This document shows, in pieces, positions 1 to 8,234 of a DNA stretch of 64,000 bases. The stretch is from Palleronia pontilimi (lineage in GTDB: Bacteria > Pseudomonadota > Alphaproteobacteria > Rhodobacterales > Rhodobacteraceae): the NCBI RefSeq assembly GCF_016412875.1, contig NZ_JAEKPD010000002.1:1-64000 (forward strand), in the 5' to 3' direction. The notes under the pieces were generated by a model that was not told where the DNA came from, did not search any database, and saw nothing but the letters and a program-made list of their open reading frames with translations. Numbering within the stretch: the stretch's first letter is position 1; the number at the start of each line of letters is the position of its first letter. The translations under genes were made by a program, and so were the position numbers.

Positions 1-41
1 CACGCCGGGGGTCGCGGGTTCGAGCCCCGTCAACCGCGCCA
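1..41 (+). tRNA. tRNA-Asp, 3' part only (cut by window edge)
   Basis: The first 41 bases are identical to the last 41 bases of the complete tRNA-Asp copies at 77-153 and 189-265. Base 1 is the third anticodon base. The anticodon-stem 3' strand, T-arm, acceptor 3' strand and CCA are all present. The truncation is caused by the window boundary, so this is probably an intact gene in the genome. Confidence 0.9.
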
Positions 42-76
42 CCATTGCCCCACGATCCCCCGCCAAACGCCGATGC

Positions 77-153
77 GCGGTTGTAGCTCAGTTGGTTAGA
101 GTACCGGCCTGTCACGCCGGGGGTCGCGGGTTCGAGCCCCGTCAACCGCGCCA
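77..153 (+). tRNA. tRNA-Asp (anticodon GTC)
   Basis: This is a 77-nt cloverleaf. The acceptor strand GCGGTTG pairs with CAACCGC, followed by the discriminator G and an encoded CCA at 151-153. The D-arm contains AGCTC...GAGT, the anticodon GTC lies at 111-113 in the loop CTGTCAC, and the T-arm contains GGTTCGAGCC. It is the middle copy of a tandem array, with an identical spacer of 35 nt before the next copy. It decodes GAC/GAT codons. Confidence 0.97.
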
Positions 154-188
154 CCATTGCCCCACGATCCCCCGCCAAACGCCGATGC

Positions 189-265
189 GCGGTTGTAGCT
201 CAGTTGGTTAGAGTACCGGCCTGTCACGCCGGGGGTCGCGGGTTCGAGCCCCGTCAACCGCGCCA
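189..265 (+). tRNA. tRNA-Asp (anticodon GTC), last copy of tandem array
   Basis: The sequence is identical to the copy at 77-153, with a 112-nt period from start to start. The encoded CCA ends at 265, only nine bases before the stop codon of the convergent membrane-protein gene at 275. No T-rich terminator is visible in between, so transcription of the array probably ends inside or is processed from the antisense of that gene. Confidence 0.97.
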
Positions 266-274
266 TCCATCCCG

Positions 275-1681
275 TCACAGATACGCGGCCACGGCGCAGA
301 TCCATCCCGATAGCACCAGCGCGCAGATCAGGGCATAGATCCCGTTCCAGCGCAGGCCCACATGCACGGCCGAGACGCCGCCATAATTGCCCACCAGCAT
401 CGTCGACGCGGTGAAGGGCGAGGTCGCGCCGCTCAGCGCCCAGCCCGCGGTGATCGCAGTGATGATCGCGGCGGGGCTGATCCCTAGGCTGGCGGGCGCG
501 GGCAGCAGCGGCAGGATCAGCGATGCCGACAGGATTGGGTTCATGCCGATCTGTCCGGTGATCGGGATCACCCAGAACAGCGCGAGCAGCAGCAGGTAGG
601 GCGACACGCCGCTCAAATCGATGCCCGCGTCGGCGATCAGCGGCGCGCTGAGCGCGGCGCCCAGCGTGCCGATGAAGCCCGCCATGGCCAGCAGCACGAT
701 CTCGGCGCGCATGGCGGGCAGCTCGACGAAGCCGTAATCCCAGGCGCGCCGGGCCACGTGGCGAAGCACGTGCGTTTGGCGGGCGGCCACGTCCTGCTGG
801 GCCATCCACAGAAGCGACAGGACCGGCACCACCACCATGACGACGCCGACCACGCGCACCCCGGTCCAGAGGTGCAGCCCGGTGATGATCGTGCCCAACA
901 GGGCCAGCAGCGCCAGCAGCGGCGCGAGCTTGGCGATCCAGCGGCCTTCGGGCGGCGTGAAGACGGGGCGCGGGCCGGTCAGCTTGGGCTTCACGGCGGT
1001 GTCCAGCGCCCACCCCGCACCGGCAAGGATCAGCCCCGAGACCAGGCAGGGCAGCAGCGCGCCCGCCCAGCTCGATCCCGGCACCAACGAGGTCGAAATC
1101 GCTATCGCGAAGGTCAGCGGCGACCAGGGCAAGGTCGCGATGAAGCCGCGCTGGATAGCGACCATCATGCGGCGGATGCGGATGCGGCGCACCTCGGGGG
1201 TGGCGTCGTCGCGCGCCCCGGTGGCCAGCGAGCCCAGCAGCGTGATCGCGCCGTAAAGCAGGATGATCCCGAAGAGCGCGCCGCCCAGGGTTAGTGCGAG
1301 GTAGCGGCGTCCGGGCGGTTGGCTGGACAGGAAGGCCCCGCAATCGGCGATGGGACGCGCGCTGATGGCGGCGCTGCGCAAGCTCGTCAGCGCCGAGAAG
1401 AACGCGATAATGAAAGCAGAACTGGCCAGCGCCCGGCGGATCGCGTCCAGCCCGTCGGGCAATCGGGCCAAGGCAAGGGCGGACAGCACCAGGCCGATCA
1501 GCAGGAAGGCCCGCCGCGACCGCGCGACATGCAGCGACAGAAGCGCGAGGGCCGAGACCGCGGTCAGCGCCGAGGCATGCGCGAACACGCGGCCGCCGCC
1601 CCACTCGAAGGCCGCCACGCAAACCGTGGTGGCGACAAGCAAAAGCCCCGCCAAGCCGTCTGTCTTGCGGGTATCGACCAT
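275..1681 (-). CDS. Predicted multi-spanning membrane transport protein, substrate unknown
   Basis: The 468-residue product is almost entirely hydrophobic, with about ten to twelve potential membrane segments separated by short Arg-rich loops. This suits a secondary transporter or permease. Near residues 380-440 it carries IPITGQIGMNPI and later TSPFTASTMLVGNYGG. Such paired small-residue/polar hairpins recall ion-transporter superfamily proteins (citrate or anion carriers), but I do not recognise a named family. The start chosen is the ATG at 1681 (MVDTRK), because the upstream extension is low-complexity Arg/Pro sequence typical of read-through. The gene stands alone, convergent with the tRNA array and divergent from the RTX gene. 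Confidence 0.7.
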   Translation of the reverse strand: MVDTRKTDGLAGLLLVATTVCVAAFEWGGGRVFAHASALTAVSALALLSLHVARSRRAFLLIGLVLSALALARLPDGLDAIRRALASSAFIIAFFSALTSLRSAAISARPIADCGAFLSSQPPGRRYLALTLGGALFGIILLYGAITLLGSLATGARDDATPEVRRIRIRRMMVAIQRGFIATLPWSPLTFAIAISTSLVPGSSWAGALLPCLVSGLILAGAGWALDTAVKPKLTGPRPVFTPPEGRWIAKLAPLLALLALLGTIITGLHLWTGVRVVGVVMVVVPVLSLLWMAQQDVAARQTHVLRHVARRAWDYGFVELPAMRAEIVLLAMAGFIGTLGAALSAPLIADAGIDLSGVSPYLLLLALFWVIPITGQIGMNPILSASLILPLLPAPASLGISPAAIITAITAGWALSGATSPFTASTMLVGNYGGVSAVHVGLRWNGIYALICALVLSGWICAVAAYL

Positions 1682-2129
1682 CAGCCCCCCGGATGCACGC
1701 CGGGCCATGCTAGTGACCGGCCAAGGCGCTGCAAGGGCACGCCGACCCGGCACGCGCCCCGATCCGCCGAAATGTGGCGGAAGTAAGGCGGTCGGTTCGG
1801 GGCAGAATGGATGGCGCTGGCCGAAGCGGACGCGTTCGGCACTCAAGCCGGGGATCAGCGCGACATGCCACCTCCTCGATCGAACTCGATAAAATTTATC
1901 TAAAATAAATAGTTACTGTCAGTTTCTCACGTCGCCGATCCCCCTCCGCGCCACGGCAGAACGCATCCGGCGCCGGTCCGGGAAGATCGAACAGCATCCA
2001 CTGCCACATTTCCGCCCCATTCCTCACCGGCTGCGAAAGATCGGGATTGGGCCACATATTCGTCCTAAATTTTAGGCAAATTAACCATGAGGCAGACGCA
2101 AGACCCAAGAACCAGAAGACGCAGACCCC
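1682..2129. other. 448-nt divergent intergenic region with AT-rich promoter-like segments
   Basis: No convincing gene lies here. Two segments stand out from the GC-rich background. An AT-rich stretch at about 1888-1913 could serve the minus-strand membrane protein. A second at 2060-2090 precedes the RTX gene and contains the inverted repeat CCTAAA-T-TTTAGG (2064-2076) followed directly by TTAACCAT (2081-2088). The latter matches the well-known half-site of the cell-cycle regulator CtrA, though the upstream half (TTTT instead of TTAA, seven bases before) is poor. The remainder shows no obvious structure. Confidence 0.4.
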
Positions 2130-5100
2130 ATGGCCACAACATTCAGCGTATTTGCCCTCGGCGCTCGGGCGGTGATCGACCCGACCGAGGGCAACGCCTT
2201 CAGCGAGAACGCGGCGCTGCTGTTGGGCACCTACGGCTCGGTCGACGATCCCCTGTCGAACGCCATCAACAGCTTCTCGGGAAATTTCTCGAACGGCTCG
2301 ACGACCGCCTACGACAGCAACGACGCGGGCGACACGTTCCGCATCAATGGCGGCCCCGCCCAGACTTATGACAGCGCCGTCGTCTACAATGCGACGATTA
2401 CCTATGTCGACGGCTCGACGGCGTCGATCACCGCCGTCGTCTTCCAGGACGACCAGGGCAACACCTACTGGGCGCCCGAGATCACCAACAACGCCGACCA
2501 GGCGGCCATCCGGGCGCGGCCGATCCGCTCGCTGACGCTCGACAGCGTCGACAATGCCAACGTCAACCTGGGGGCCGACCGCTTCGCCGAGGATTTCGGC
2601 ATCGTCGACGGCACTGGCGGCGACGACCTGATCGACGCCGGCTACACCGACCCGCAGGGCGATGTCGTCACGGCCGGGGACGATACGGTCCTGGCGGGCG
2701 CTGGCAACGACACGATCGAGGCGCTGGGCGGCAACGACGTCATCAAGGGCGGCGGCGGCAATGACAGCGTGCTGGCCGGCGGTGGCGACGACCGTGTGGA
2801 CGGCGGCAGCGGCGCCGACACGCTCGAGGGCAATGCAGGCCGCGATACCATCGACGGCGGGGCCGGAAACGATTCGATCCTGGGCGGCGCCGACCAGGAC
2901 ACGCTGCGCGGTGGCGACGGCGACGACACCATCCTGGGCCAGGCGGGCGCAGATTTCATCGAAGGCGACCTGGGCGCGGACAGCCTGGTTGGCGGGGGCG
3001 GCGACGACACGATCTTCGGCGGCGCGATGCCGGTCGCCCGAAGCTCGGGCGGGACCACGACCGTCGGGCCCGAATGGTCGGCGATCTTCCTGGCCAACAC
3101 CGCCGACGTGGACCCGGACGAAACCAACGGCATCTCGGAAAACGCGGCCGACCTGCTGGGCACCTATGGCGGCGCCGGGTCCGAGCTTTTCGACCGGCTT
3201 CGCAACGTCGTGGTCAACGACGCCAATGGCGACAACGTGCTGGCCGACAACGACAGCGGTGCCACGCCCGAGACGTTCACCATCGACGGGGCGGCCGACA
3301 CGCTCGATTCGACCCATGTCTTCAACGCCACCGTCACCTTTCTCGACGGCTCGAGCGGAACCTTCACCGCGGTCGTCTTCCAGACCGCCAGCGGCGATGT
3401 CTACCTGGCGCCGGAATTCACCGACAATGCCGACAACGCGCTGCTGACCAGCCAGCCGATCGTGTCGATTTCCCTCGACAGCGTCGTCCAGGACAACACG
3501 GGCCTCGTGGCCCAGCGGGTGGATGCCGACTACCTGCTCTATGCCGATGAGGACGCGTCGAACGACACGATTTCGGGCGGCGCGGGCAACGACCTGATCG
3601 ACGGCGGCGGCGGTGACGACCGGCTGTCGGGCGGTCTGGACGATGACACGGTCCTGGGCGGCGCGGGCGACGACACCATCGCGGGCGGCGCGGGCGCGGA
3701 CAGCCTTGCGGGCGGCGCGGGTCGCAACCTGCTGGACTATTCCACCGACGGCAGCGGCGTCACGGTCGATCTGGGCCTGAACACCGCGTCGGGAGGCGAT
3801 GCCACCGGCGATACGATTTCCGGCTTCGTCGACGCCATCGGCGGCTCGGCGGCCGACGACATGACGCTGTCGGACATGTCGGGCCAGCTTTGGGGCGAGG
3901 CGGGCGACGACACGCTGACCGGCGGTCTTGGCGACGACACCATCGAGGGCGGCCTGGGCGCGGACCGGATCACGGGCGGTGCGGGCAATGACGTCCTGCG
4001 TGGCGGCGCGGACCAGGACACCTTCCTGATCGGTGACGGCGCGGGCTCGGACACGATCGACGGCGGCGAGACCGGCACCGACGCCGATACCTTGGACCTG
4101 GGTGCAGTCACCGGCGCCGTCACCGCCATTTTCGACAGCGGCGAGGCGGGCACGATCGCAACGCCCACGGGCACCGTCACCTTCACCAATATCGAATTCT
4201 CGACCCTGACGGCCCTCAACGATACGGCGGATGGCACGGGCGCCACGACCGGCATCAATGTCGACGGGGCGGGCGGAAACGACACGTTGCTGGGTGGCAG
4301 CGGCAACGACACGCTGCTGGGCGGCGCGGGCGACGACCTGCTGTCGGGCGGCGACGGCAACGATCTGCTTTCGGGGGGTGTCGGCACGGACACGCTTGTG
4401 GGTGGGGCGGGCGACGACACGCTCGCGGGTGGCGACGATCAGGACCTCTTCGTCCTCACCGACGGCGCGGGCACCGACAGCATCGTCGGCGGCGAAGGCG
4501 GCGCCGACCAGGACGCCGTCGATTTCAGCGCGCTGAGCGGACCGGTATCGCTGAGCTACACGGGCGGCGAGGCGGCGACGTTCTCCACCCCCGGTGGCAC
4601 CGGCACGTTCGAAGAGGTCGAGATCGCCGCGCTCACCGATTTCGACGACACGGTGGATGCGTCGGGCGCGACCGGCGGCATCATCGTGGGCGGCGGTCTG
4701 GGCGACGACACGCTGCTGGGCAGCGACTTCGGCGACATCCTGGCGGGCGGCGACGGCACCGACACCATCGACGGCGGCGCGGGCGACGACAGTATCGAGG
4801 GCGGCATCGGCGGCGACGTGCTGACCGGCGGCGACGGCGATGACAGCTTCTTCTACGCGCCCGGCGACGGCCTGGACACGATCACCGATTTCAACTTCGG
4901 CAATTCCGGGGCCATCGGCGACAGCGACCCGACCAACAACGACTTCATCGACCTGTCGATCTATTACGACCGCGTGTCCGAGATGCGCGCCGATTTCGAG
5001 GATGACGGCATCCTCAACCAGTCCAACGGCGCCACGGTGGACTATTCGGACAACACCGCTTTCGCGCCGGGCGACGGCATTGTCTTTGCCGGGGCGACCC

Positions 5101-5711
5101 GCGATGATTTCACCGCCGACACCACCGGCGTGGCCTGTTTCACCGCCGGAAGCCTGATCGACACGCCGGACGGTCCGCGCCCGATCGACGAGCTGCGCCC
5201 GGGCGATCTGGTCTTGACCCGCGACGACGGCGCGCAGCCCGTGCGCTGGATCGGGTCGACGCATCTGGACCGGGCCGCGCTGGACGCGAGGCCCAAGGAT
5301 CGGCCCATCCGGATCCGCAAGGGCCGCTTCGGAGCCATCCGCGACACGCTGGTCTCCCCCCAGCACTGCCTTCTGGTCGAGGGCGAGCGCTTCGCCCGCG
5401 CGACGCACCTGGTAAAAGCGGGGCGGCGCGGCCTGCGCCGGGCCGAGGGCCGCAAGACGGTGACCTATGTGCATCTGCTGCTCGACCGGCACGCGGTGCT
5501 GCGGGTGGACGGGGTGGCGTCGGAAAGTTTCTATCCCGGAGCGCTGGCCTTGAAAGCCATGGCGCCCGCCACGCGCAAACGGCTGGAAAAGATCCTGCCC
5601 CCGGTCGCGCGGATCACCTGCCGCGACACCGCGCGCCTGGCCTATGGCCCCACCGCCCGGCCGGTGCTGAGCATGGCCGAGCTGCGCGCCCTGGTCCTTC
5701 AGGCTGCCTAG
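2130..5711 (+). CDS. Secreted RTX calcium-binding protein with C-terminal Hint domain
   Basis: The 1193-residue acidic protein is built of several blocks of glycine/aspartate-rich nonapeptides of the GGxGxDxLx type, the calcium-binding beta-roll of RTX proteins secreted by type I systems. Two copies of a ~150-residue domain of unknown function lie at residues ~8-160 and ~317-470. Both contain NAxSENAAxLLGTYG-like and NATxTxxDGS...TAVVFQ sequences. The C-terminal ~190 residues form a Hint module: it starts at Cys1003 ([13 protein letters not shown]) and contains SPQHCLL, as in other roseobacter Hint proteins. No N-terminal signal peptide is visible, as expected for RTX export. No type I secretion genes are in the window. 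Cell-surface or biofilm adhesion is a guess; calcium binding follows from the repeats. The start at 2130 lacks a strong ribosome site. Confidence 0.88.
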   Translation: MATTFSVFALGARAVIDPTEGNAFSENAALLLGTYGSVDDPLSNAINSFSGNFSNGSTTAYDSNDAGDTFRINGGPAQTYDSAVVYNATITYVDGSTASITAVVFQDDQGNTYWAPEITNNADQAAIRARPIRSLTLDSVDNANVNLGADRFAEDFGIVDGTGGDDLIDAGYTDPQGDVVTAGDDTVLAGAGNDTIEALGGNDVIKGGGGNDSVLAGGGDDRVDGGSGADTLEGNAGRDTIDGGAGNDSILGGADQDTLRGGDGDDTILGQAGADFIEGDLGADSLVGGGGDDTIFGGAMPVARSSGGTTTVGPEWSAIFLANTADVDPDETNGISENAADLLGTYGGAGSELFDRLRNVVVNDANGDNVLADNDSGATPETFTIDGAADTLDSTHVFNATVTFLDGSSGTFTAVVFQTASGDVYLAPEFTDNADNALLTSQPIVSISLDSVVQDNTGLVAQRVDADYLLYADEDASNDTISGGAGNDLIDGGGGDDRLSGGLDDDTVLGGAGDDTIAGGAGADSLAGGAGRNLLDYSTDGSGVTVDLGLNTASGGDATGDTISGFVDAIGGSAADDMTLSDMSGQLWGEAGDDTLTGGLGDDTIEGGLGADRITGGAGNDVLRGGADQDTFLIGDGAGSDTIDGGETGTDADTLDLGAVTGAVTAIFDSGEAGTIATPTGTVTFTNIEFSTLTALNDTADGTGATTGINVDGAGGNDTLLGGSGNDTLLGGAGDDLLSGGDGNDLLSGGVGTDTLVGGAGDDTLAGGDDQDLFVLTDGAGTDSIVGGEGGADQDAVDFSALSGPVSLSYTGGEAATFSTPGGTGTFEEVEIAALTDFDDTVDASGATGGIIVGGGLGDDTLLGSDFGDILAGGDGTDTIDGGAGDDSIEGGIGGDVLTGGDGDDSFFYAPGDGLDTITDFNFGNSGAIGDSDPTNNDFIDLSIYYDRVSEMRADFEDDGILNQSNGATVDYSDNTAFAPGDGIVFAGATRDDFTADTTGVACFTAGSLIDTPDGPRPIDELRPGDLVLTRDDGAQPVRWIGSTHLDRAALDARPKDRPIRIRKGRFGAIRDTLVSPQHCLLVEGERFARATHLVKAGRRGLRRAEGRKTVTYVHLLLDRHAVLRVDGVASESFYPGALALKAMAPATRKRLEKILPPVARITCRDTARLAYGPTARPVLSMAELRALVLQAA

Positions 5712-6085
5712 ACCTCTGCCGGGTCGCCCGCGCCCAGCAGCCGCGCGACGGCGGCGCTGAGCTGGCGGTCGTTGAAGGGCTTGGCCAGGCTGGGTGCGCC
5801 GCGCAGGGCGTCGGGCAATGCGTCGGTGACGCTGGCCTGACCGCTCAGAAACAGGAAGGGCGCGCCCAGCGACGACAGCCGCTCGGCCACGGGCAGGCTG
5901 GTCGTGCCGGATCCCAGGTTCAGGCCCAGCACGGCCGCGCGCGGCGGATGCAGGGCGATCTGCTTCAGCGCGTCGGCCGCGCTGTCGCTGATCTGCACGG
6001 GGCCAAGGCCGCCGTCGCTCAGCGTCATCTCGATGTCCATCGCGATGAACGGTTCGTCCTCGACGACCAGGATGTAATCATTCAT
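5708..6085 (-). CDS. Single-domain response-regulator receiver lacking the phospho-acceptor Asp
   Basis: The 125-residue product is a CheY-like fold. It keeps the acidic pocket (VVEDEPF, residues 7-13), the hydroxyl residue (LFLSGQ, Ser81) and the conserved lysine (LAKPF, Lys102). At the position of the phosphorylated aspartate it has Gly54 ([10 protein letters not shown]), where the family has Asp. The codon is GGC, one base from GAC. There is no output domain. It is therefore probably a phosphorylation-independent or decoy receiver. The start at 6085 (MNDYILVV) is chosen because the upstream extension is unrelated. Its stop overlaps the stop of the convergent RTX gene by four bases. No kinase gene is adjacent. 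Confidence 0.85.
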   Translation of the reverse strand: MNDYILVVEDEPFIAMDIEMTLSDGGLGPVQISDSAADALKQIALHPPRAAVLGLNLGSGTTSLPVAERLSSLGAPFLFLSGQASVTDALPDALRGAPSLAKPFNDRQLSAAVARLLGAGDPAEV

Positions 6086-6285
6086 TGGCGATCCTCGCTG
6101 CGTCATCGGACAGGGGTAGGGGGGCTGCGGCGCGGTGTCGACCGGGGCACCGCCCAAGCCCCGCGCGCCATAGCGTCGCAGATCGACACCGTGCAAACGG
6201 GGAAATCTTGGGAACGGCCGCGTCAGAACCAAGAACGGGGCGCCAGGTTGTCCCGGCGCCTTCATTTCGCAGTTTCGGCAAGGCT

Positions 6286-7287
6286 TCAGCCGTCGAAATC
6301 GACCTCTTCGACCAGCTGCAGCGCCTGCGCGCGGTTGTCGGCGATGGCGCTCAGCGCCGTCAGGTCGGGCTCGAGATCGCCCCAGCCTGCCACCATTTCA
6401 GACGGCGCCGTGTCGGGATCGGCGGGGTATTCGTAGTTGGTCTCGGCATAGATCGCCTGCGCTTCGGGCGAGGCAAGGAATTCCATGAAGGCCAGCGCAT
6501 CCTCGGGGTTGGGGGCGGACGCCGTCATGGCCACGCCGGACACGTTCACATGGGTGCCGCTGCCATCGGCGAAGGTCGGCATCTCGATGCGCACCGAGTC
6601 GGCCCAGGCCTGCTGCTCGGGGTCTTCGAGCATCTGGCCCATGTAATAGGTGTTGCCCAGGCTGATGTCGCATTCGCCCGACCAGATCGCCTTGACCTGC
6701 GCGCGGTCATTGCCCTGCGGGGCGCGCGCCAGGTTGGCCTTCACGCCTTCCAGCCACTCGCGCGTGGCCTCTTCGCCGTTATGCGCGATCATCGCCGACA
6801 CCAGGCCCAGCGTATAGACATGGGTGCCCGAGCGGGTGCAGATCCGGCCCTGCCACTTCGGGTCGGCCAGGTCTTCGTAGGTCGTGACCTCGCCCTCGGG
6901 GACGCGGTCCTTGCTGGCATAGATCACGCGGGCGCGGGTGGTGACGCCGAACCAGTGGCCGTCATCGTCGCGCAGGCTTTCGGGGATGTTCTCGGTCAGG
7001 ATGTCGGACGTGACGGATTGCGTGACCCCCGCTTCCTTGGCCTCGGACAGGCGCGAGATATCGACGGTCATGATGATATCGGCGGGCGAGCGCGCACCCT
7101 CGGCCTTCAGCCGCTCGGTCAGGCCCTTGTCGATGAAGGCGACATTCGTCTCGATTCCGGTCTTTTCGGTGAAGGCGGTGGTGATCGGCTCGATCAGTTC
7201 GGGCTGGCGGTAGGAATAGATGTTGACCTCGGCCAGCGCGGGCAGGGCTGTGGCGGTCATCAGGGTGGCAAGGGTCAGTGCGCGCAT
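6286..7287 (-). CDS. Ferric iron ABC transporter periplasmic binding protein (FbpA/IdiA type)
   Basis: The 333-residue protein begins with a signal peptide (MRALTLATLMTATALPALA) and continues VNIYSYRQPELIEP, typical of class II ferric-binding proteins. The adjacent tyrosine pair in GNTYYMGQM corresponds to the iron-ligating tyrosines of FbpA. It should deliver periplasmic Fe(III) to an inner-membrane permease. No fbpB or fbpC homologue is beside it, so its permease must lie elsewhere. Upstream, between this gene and mazG, lies a striking double palindrome (7330-7371), a likely regulatory site. Confidence 0.88.
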   Translation of the reverse strand: MRALTLATLMTATALPALAEVNIYSYRQPELIEPITTAFTEKTGIETNVAFIDKGLTERLKAEGARSPADIIMTVDISRLSEAKEAGVTQSVTSDILTENIPESLRDDDGHWFGVTTRARVIYASKDRVPEGEVTTYEDLADPKWQGRICTRSGTHVYTLGLVSAMIAHNGEEATREWLEGVKANLARAPQGNDRAQVKAIWSGECDISLGNTYYMGQMLEDPEQQAWADSVRIEMPTFADGSGTHVNVSGVAMTASAPNPEDALAFMEFLASPEAQAIYAETNYEYPADPDTAPSEMVAGWGDLEPDLTALSAIADNRAQALQLVEEVDFDG

Positions 7288-7329
7288 GGCGTTGCTCCGT
7301 TTGGTGCTCGTGTCTGCGGCGATGTAAAT

Positions 7330-7371
7330 CCGACTCTTTTGGTCGGGTCAATACCCGACGAAAGAAGTCGG
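7330..7371. promoter_or_regulatory. Double palindrome upstream of the iron-binding-protein gene (operator or terminator)
   Basis: The segment is a 42-bp near-perfect inverted repeat: 16 of 19 positions match between the arms around a 4-base centre. Each arm is itself a palindrome of the form CCGAC-N7-GTCGG, so two 17-bp operator-like sites lie 25 bp centre to centre. It sits four bases after the mazG stop codon and 43 bp upstream of the iron-binding-protein start. It could be a repressor site for an iron-responsive regulator, or a terminator for mazG. The weak T content after the stem on the minus strand favours an operator. It does not match the iron-control element or iron-rhodo box as I know them. 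Confidence 0.55.
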
Positions 7372-7374
7372 AAA

Positions 7375-8172
7375 TTATTTTCCCGCCCGCTTGGCGTCGT
7401 TCCAAAGCGCGTCCATCTCGTCCAGGTCACTGTCGGCGGGGGTCTTGCCGACGTCGGCCAGCCGCGCCTCGATATGGGCGAAGCGGCGGGTGAACTTGTC
7501 GTTGGTGCCGCGCAGGGCGGCCTCGGGGTCGACGCCCAGATGCCGCGCCAGGTTGGCCAGCGCGAACAGCAGATCGCCCATCTCGTCGGCGATCTGCGCC
7601 GGGTCCGCGGTGGCGGCCGCCCCGGCCAGCTCGGCCGCTTCCTCTGCGATCTTGGCGGCGACCTGCGCCGTCTCGGGCCAGTCGAATCCCACCCGCGCCG
7701 CGCGCTTCTGCAGCTTCTCGGCCCGCGTCAGGGCGGGCAGTCCCAGCGCCACCCCGTCGAGCACGCCCGCAGGGCCGCGTTCGCGCGCTTTTGCGGCTTC
7801 CCAATCGGCGGTCTGCTGGGCGGCAGACTTGTCGCGGCTTTCGTCGCCGAAGACGTGCGGATGGCGGTCGATCATCTTGGTCGTGATGCCCGCGATCACG
7901 TCGTCCAGGTCGAAAAACCCGGCCTCTTCGGCCAGTTGCGCGTGATAGACGGACTGGAACATCAGGTCCCCCAGCTCGCCCCGCAGCTCGTCCATGGCGC
8001 CGCGCTGGATGGCGTCCGCGACCTCGTAGGCCTCTTCGATGGTGTAGGGCGCGATGGTGGCGAAGTCCTGCTCCAGGTCCCACGGACAGCCCGTGTCGGG
8101 GTCGCGCAGCCGCGCCATCACCGCGCGCAGGCGGGGCAGGCCGGGCGGCACACTGAAGATCGGATCGGGCAT
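7375..8172 (-). CDS. mazG: Nucleoside triphosphate pyrophosphohydrolase MazG
   Basis: The 265-residue product has two tandem MazG modules. The N-terminal one carries GCPWDLEQDFATIAPYTIEEAYE and ELGDLMFQ. The C-terminal one carries KIAEEAAELAGA and DEMGDLLFALANLARH, with the EExxE...ExxD metal-binding pattern. It hydrolyses non-canonical or excess NTPs to NMP and pyrophosphate in the cytoplasm. The start at 8172 is preceded by AAGGGA at good spacing; GTG/ATG alternatives exist at 8187 and 8199. It is divergent from the amidohydrolase gene. Confidence 0.93.
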   Translation of the reverse strand: MPDPIFSVPPGLPRLRAVMARLRDPDTGCPWDLEQDFATIAPYTIEEAYEVADAIQRGAMDELRGELGDLMFQSVYHAQLAEEAGFFDLDDVIAGITTKMIDRHPHVFGDESRDKSAAQQTADWEAAKARERGPAGVLDGVALGLPALTRAEKLQKRAARVGFDWPETAQVAAKIAEEAAELAGAAATADPAQIADEMGDLLFALANLARHLGVDPEAALRGTNDKFTRRFAHIEARLADVGKTPADSDLDEMDALWNDAKRAGK

Positions 8173-8234
8173 TGCGAAGTCCCTTCTCATGCGTGACATA
8201 GGCGTCGTTGCCCAATCCCGCCCGGAGTGTCCAG

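Noticed and set aside
1-265. Integration site of a mobile element at the tRNA array
   Set aside because: No integrase or phage gene follows the array, and the repeated tRNA segments are full genes with uniform spacers, fitting tandem duplication. The left side lies outside the window.
1896-5492. A long open frame of almost 1200 codons on the strand opposite the RTX gene
   Set aside because: It mirrors the repetitive GGxGxDxLx coding sequence. High GC and biased codons keep the antisense frame open, and the translation is low-complexity Ala/Val/Arg with no family features.
5136-5711. Intein inside the RTX protein
   Set aside because: The Hint module is at the extreme C-terminus, with no extein after it, and the end of the protein lacks a His-Asn followed by Cys/Ser/Thr splice junction. 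A cleavage-type Hint domain is more likely.
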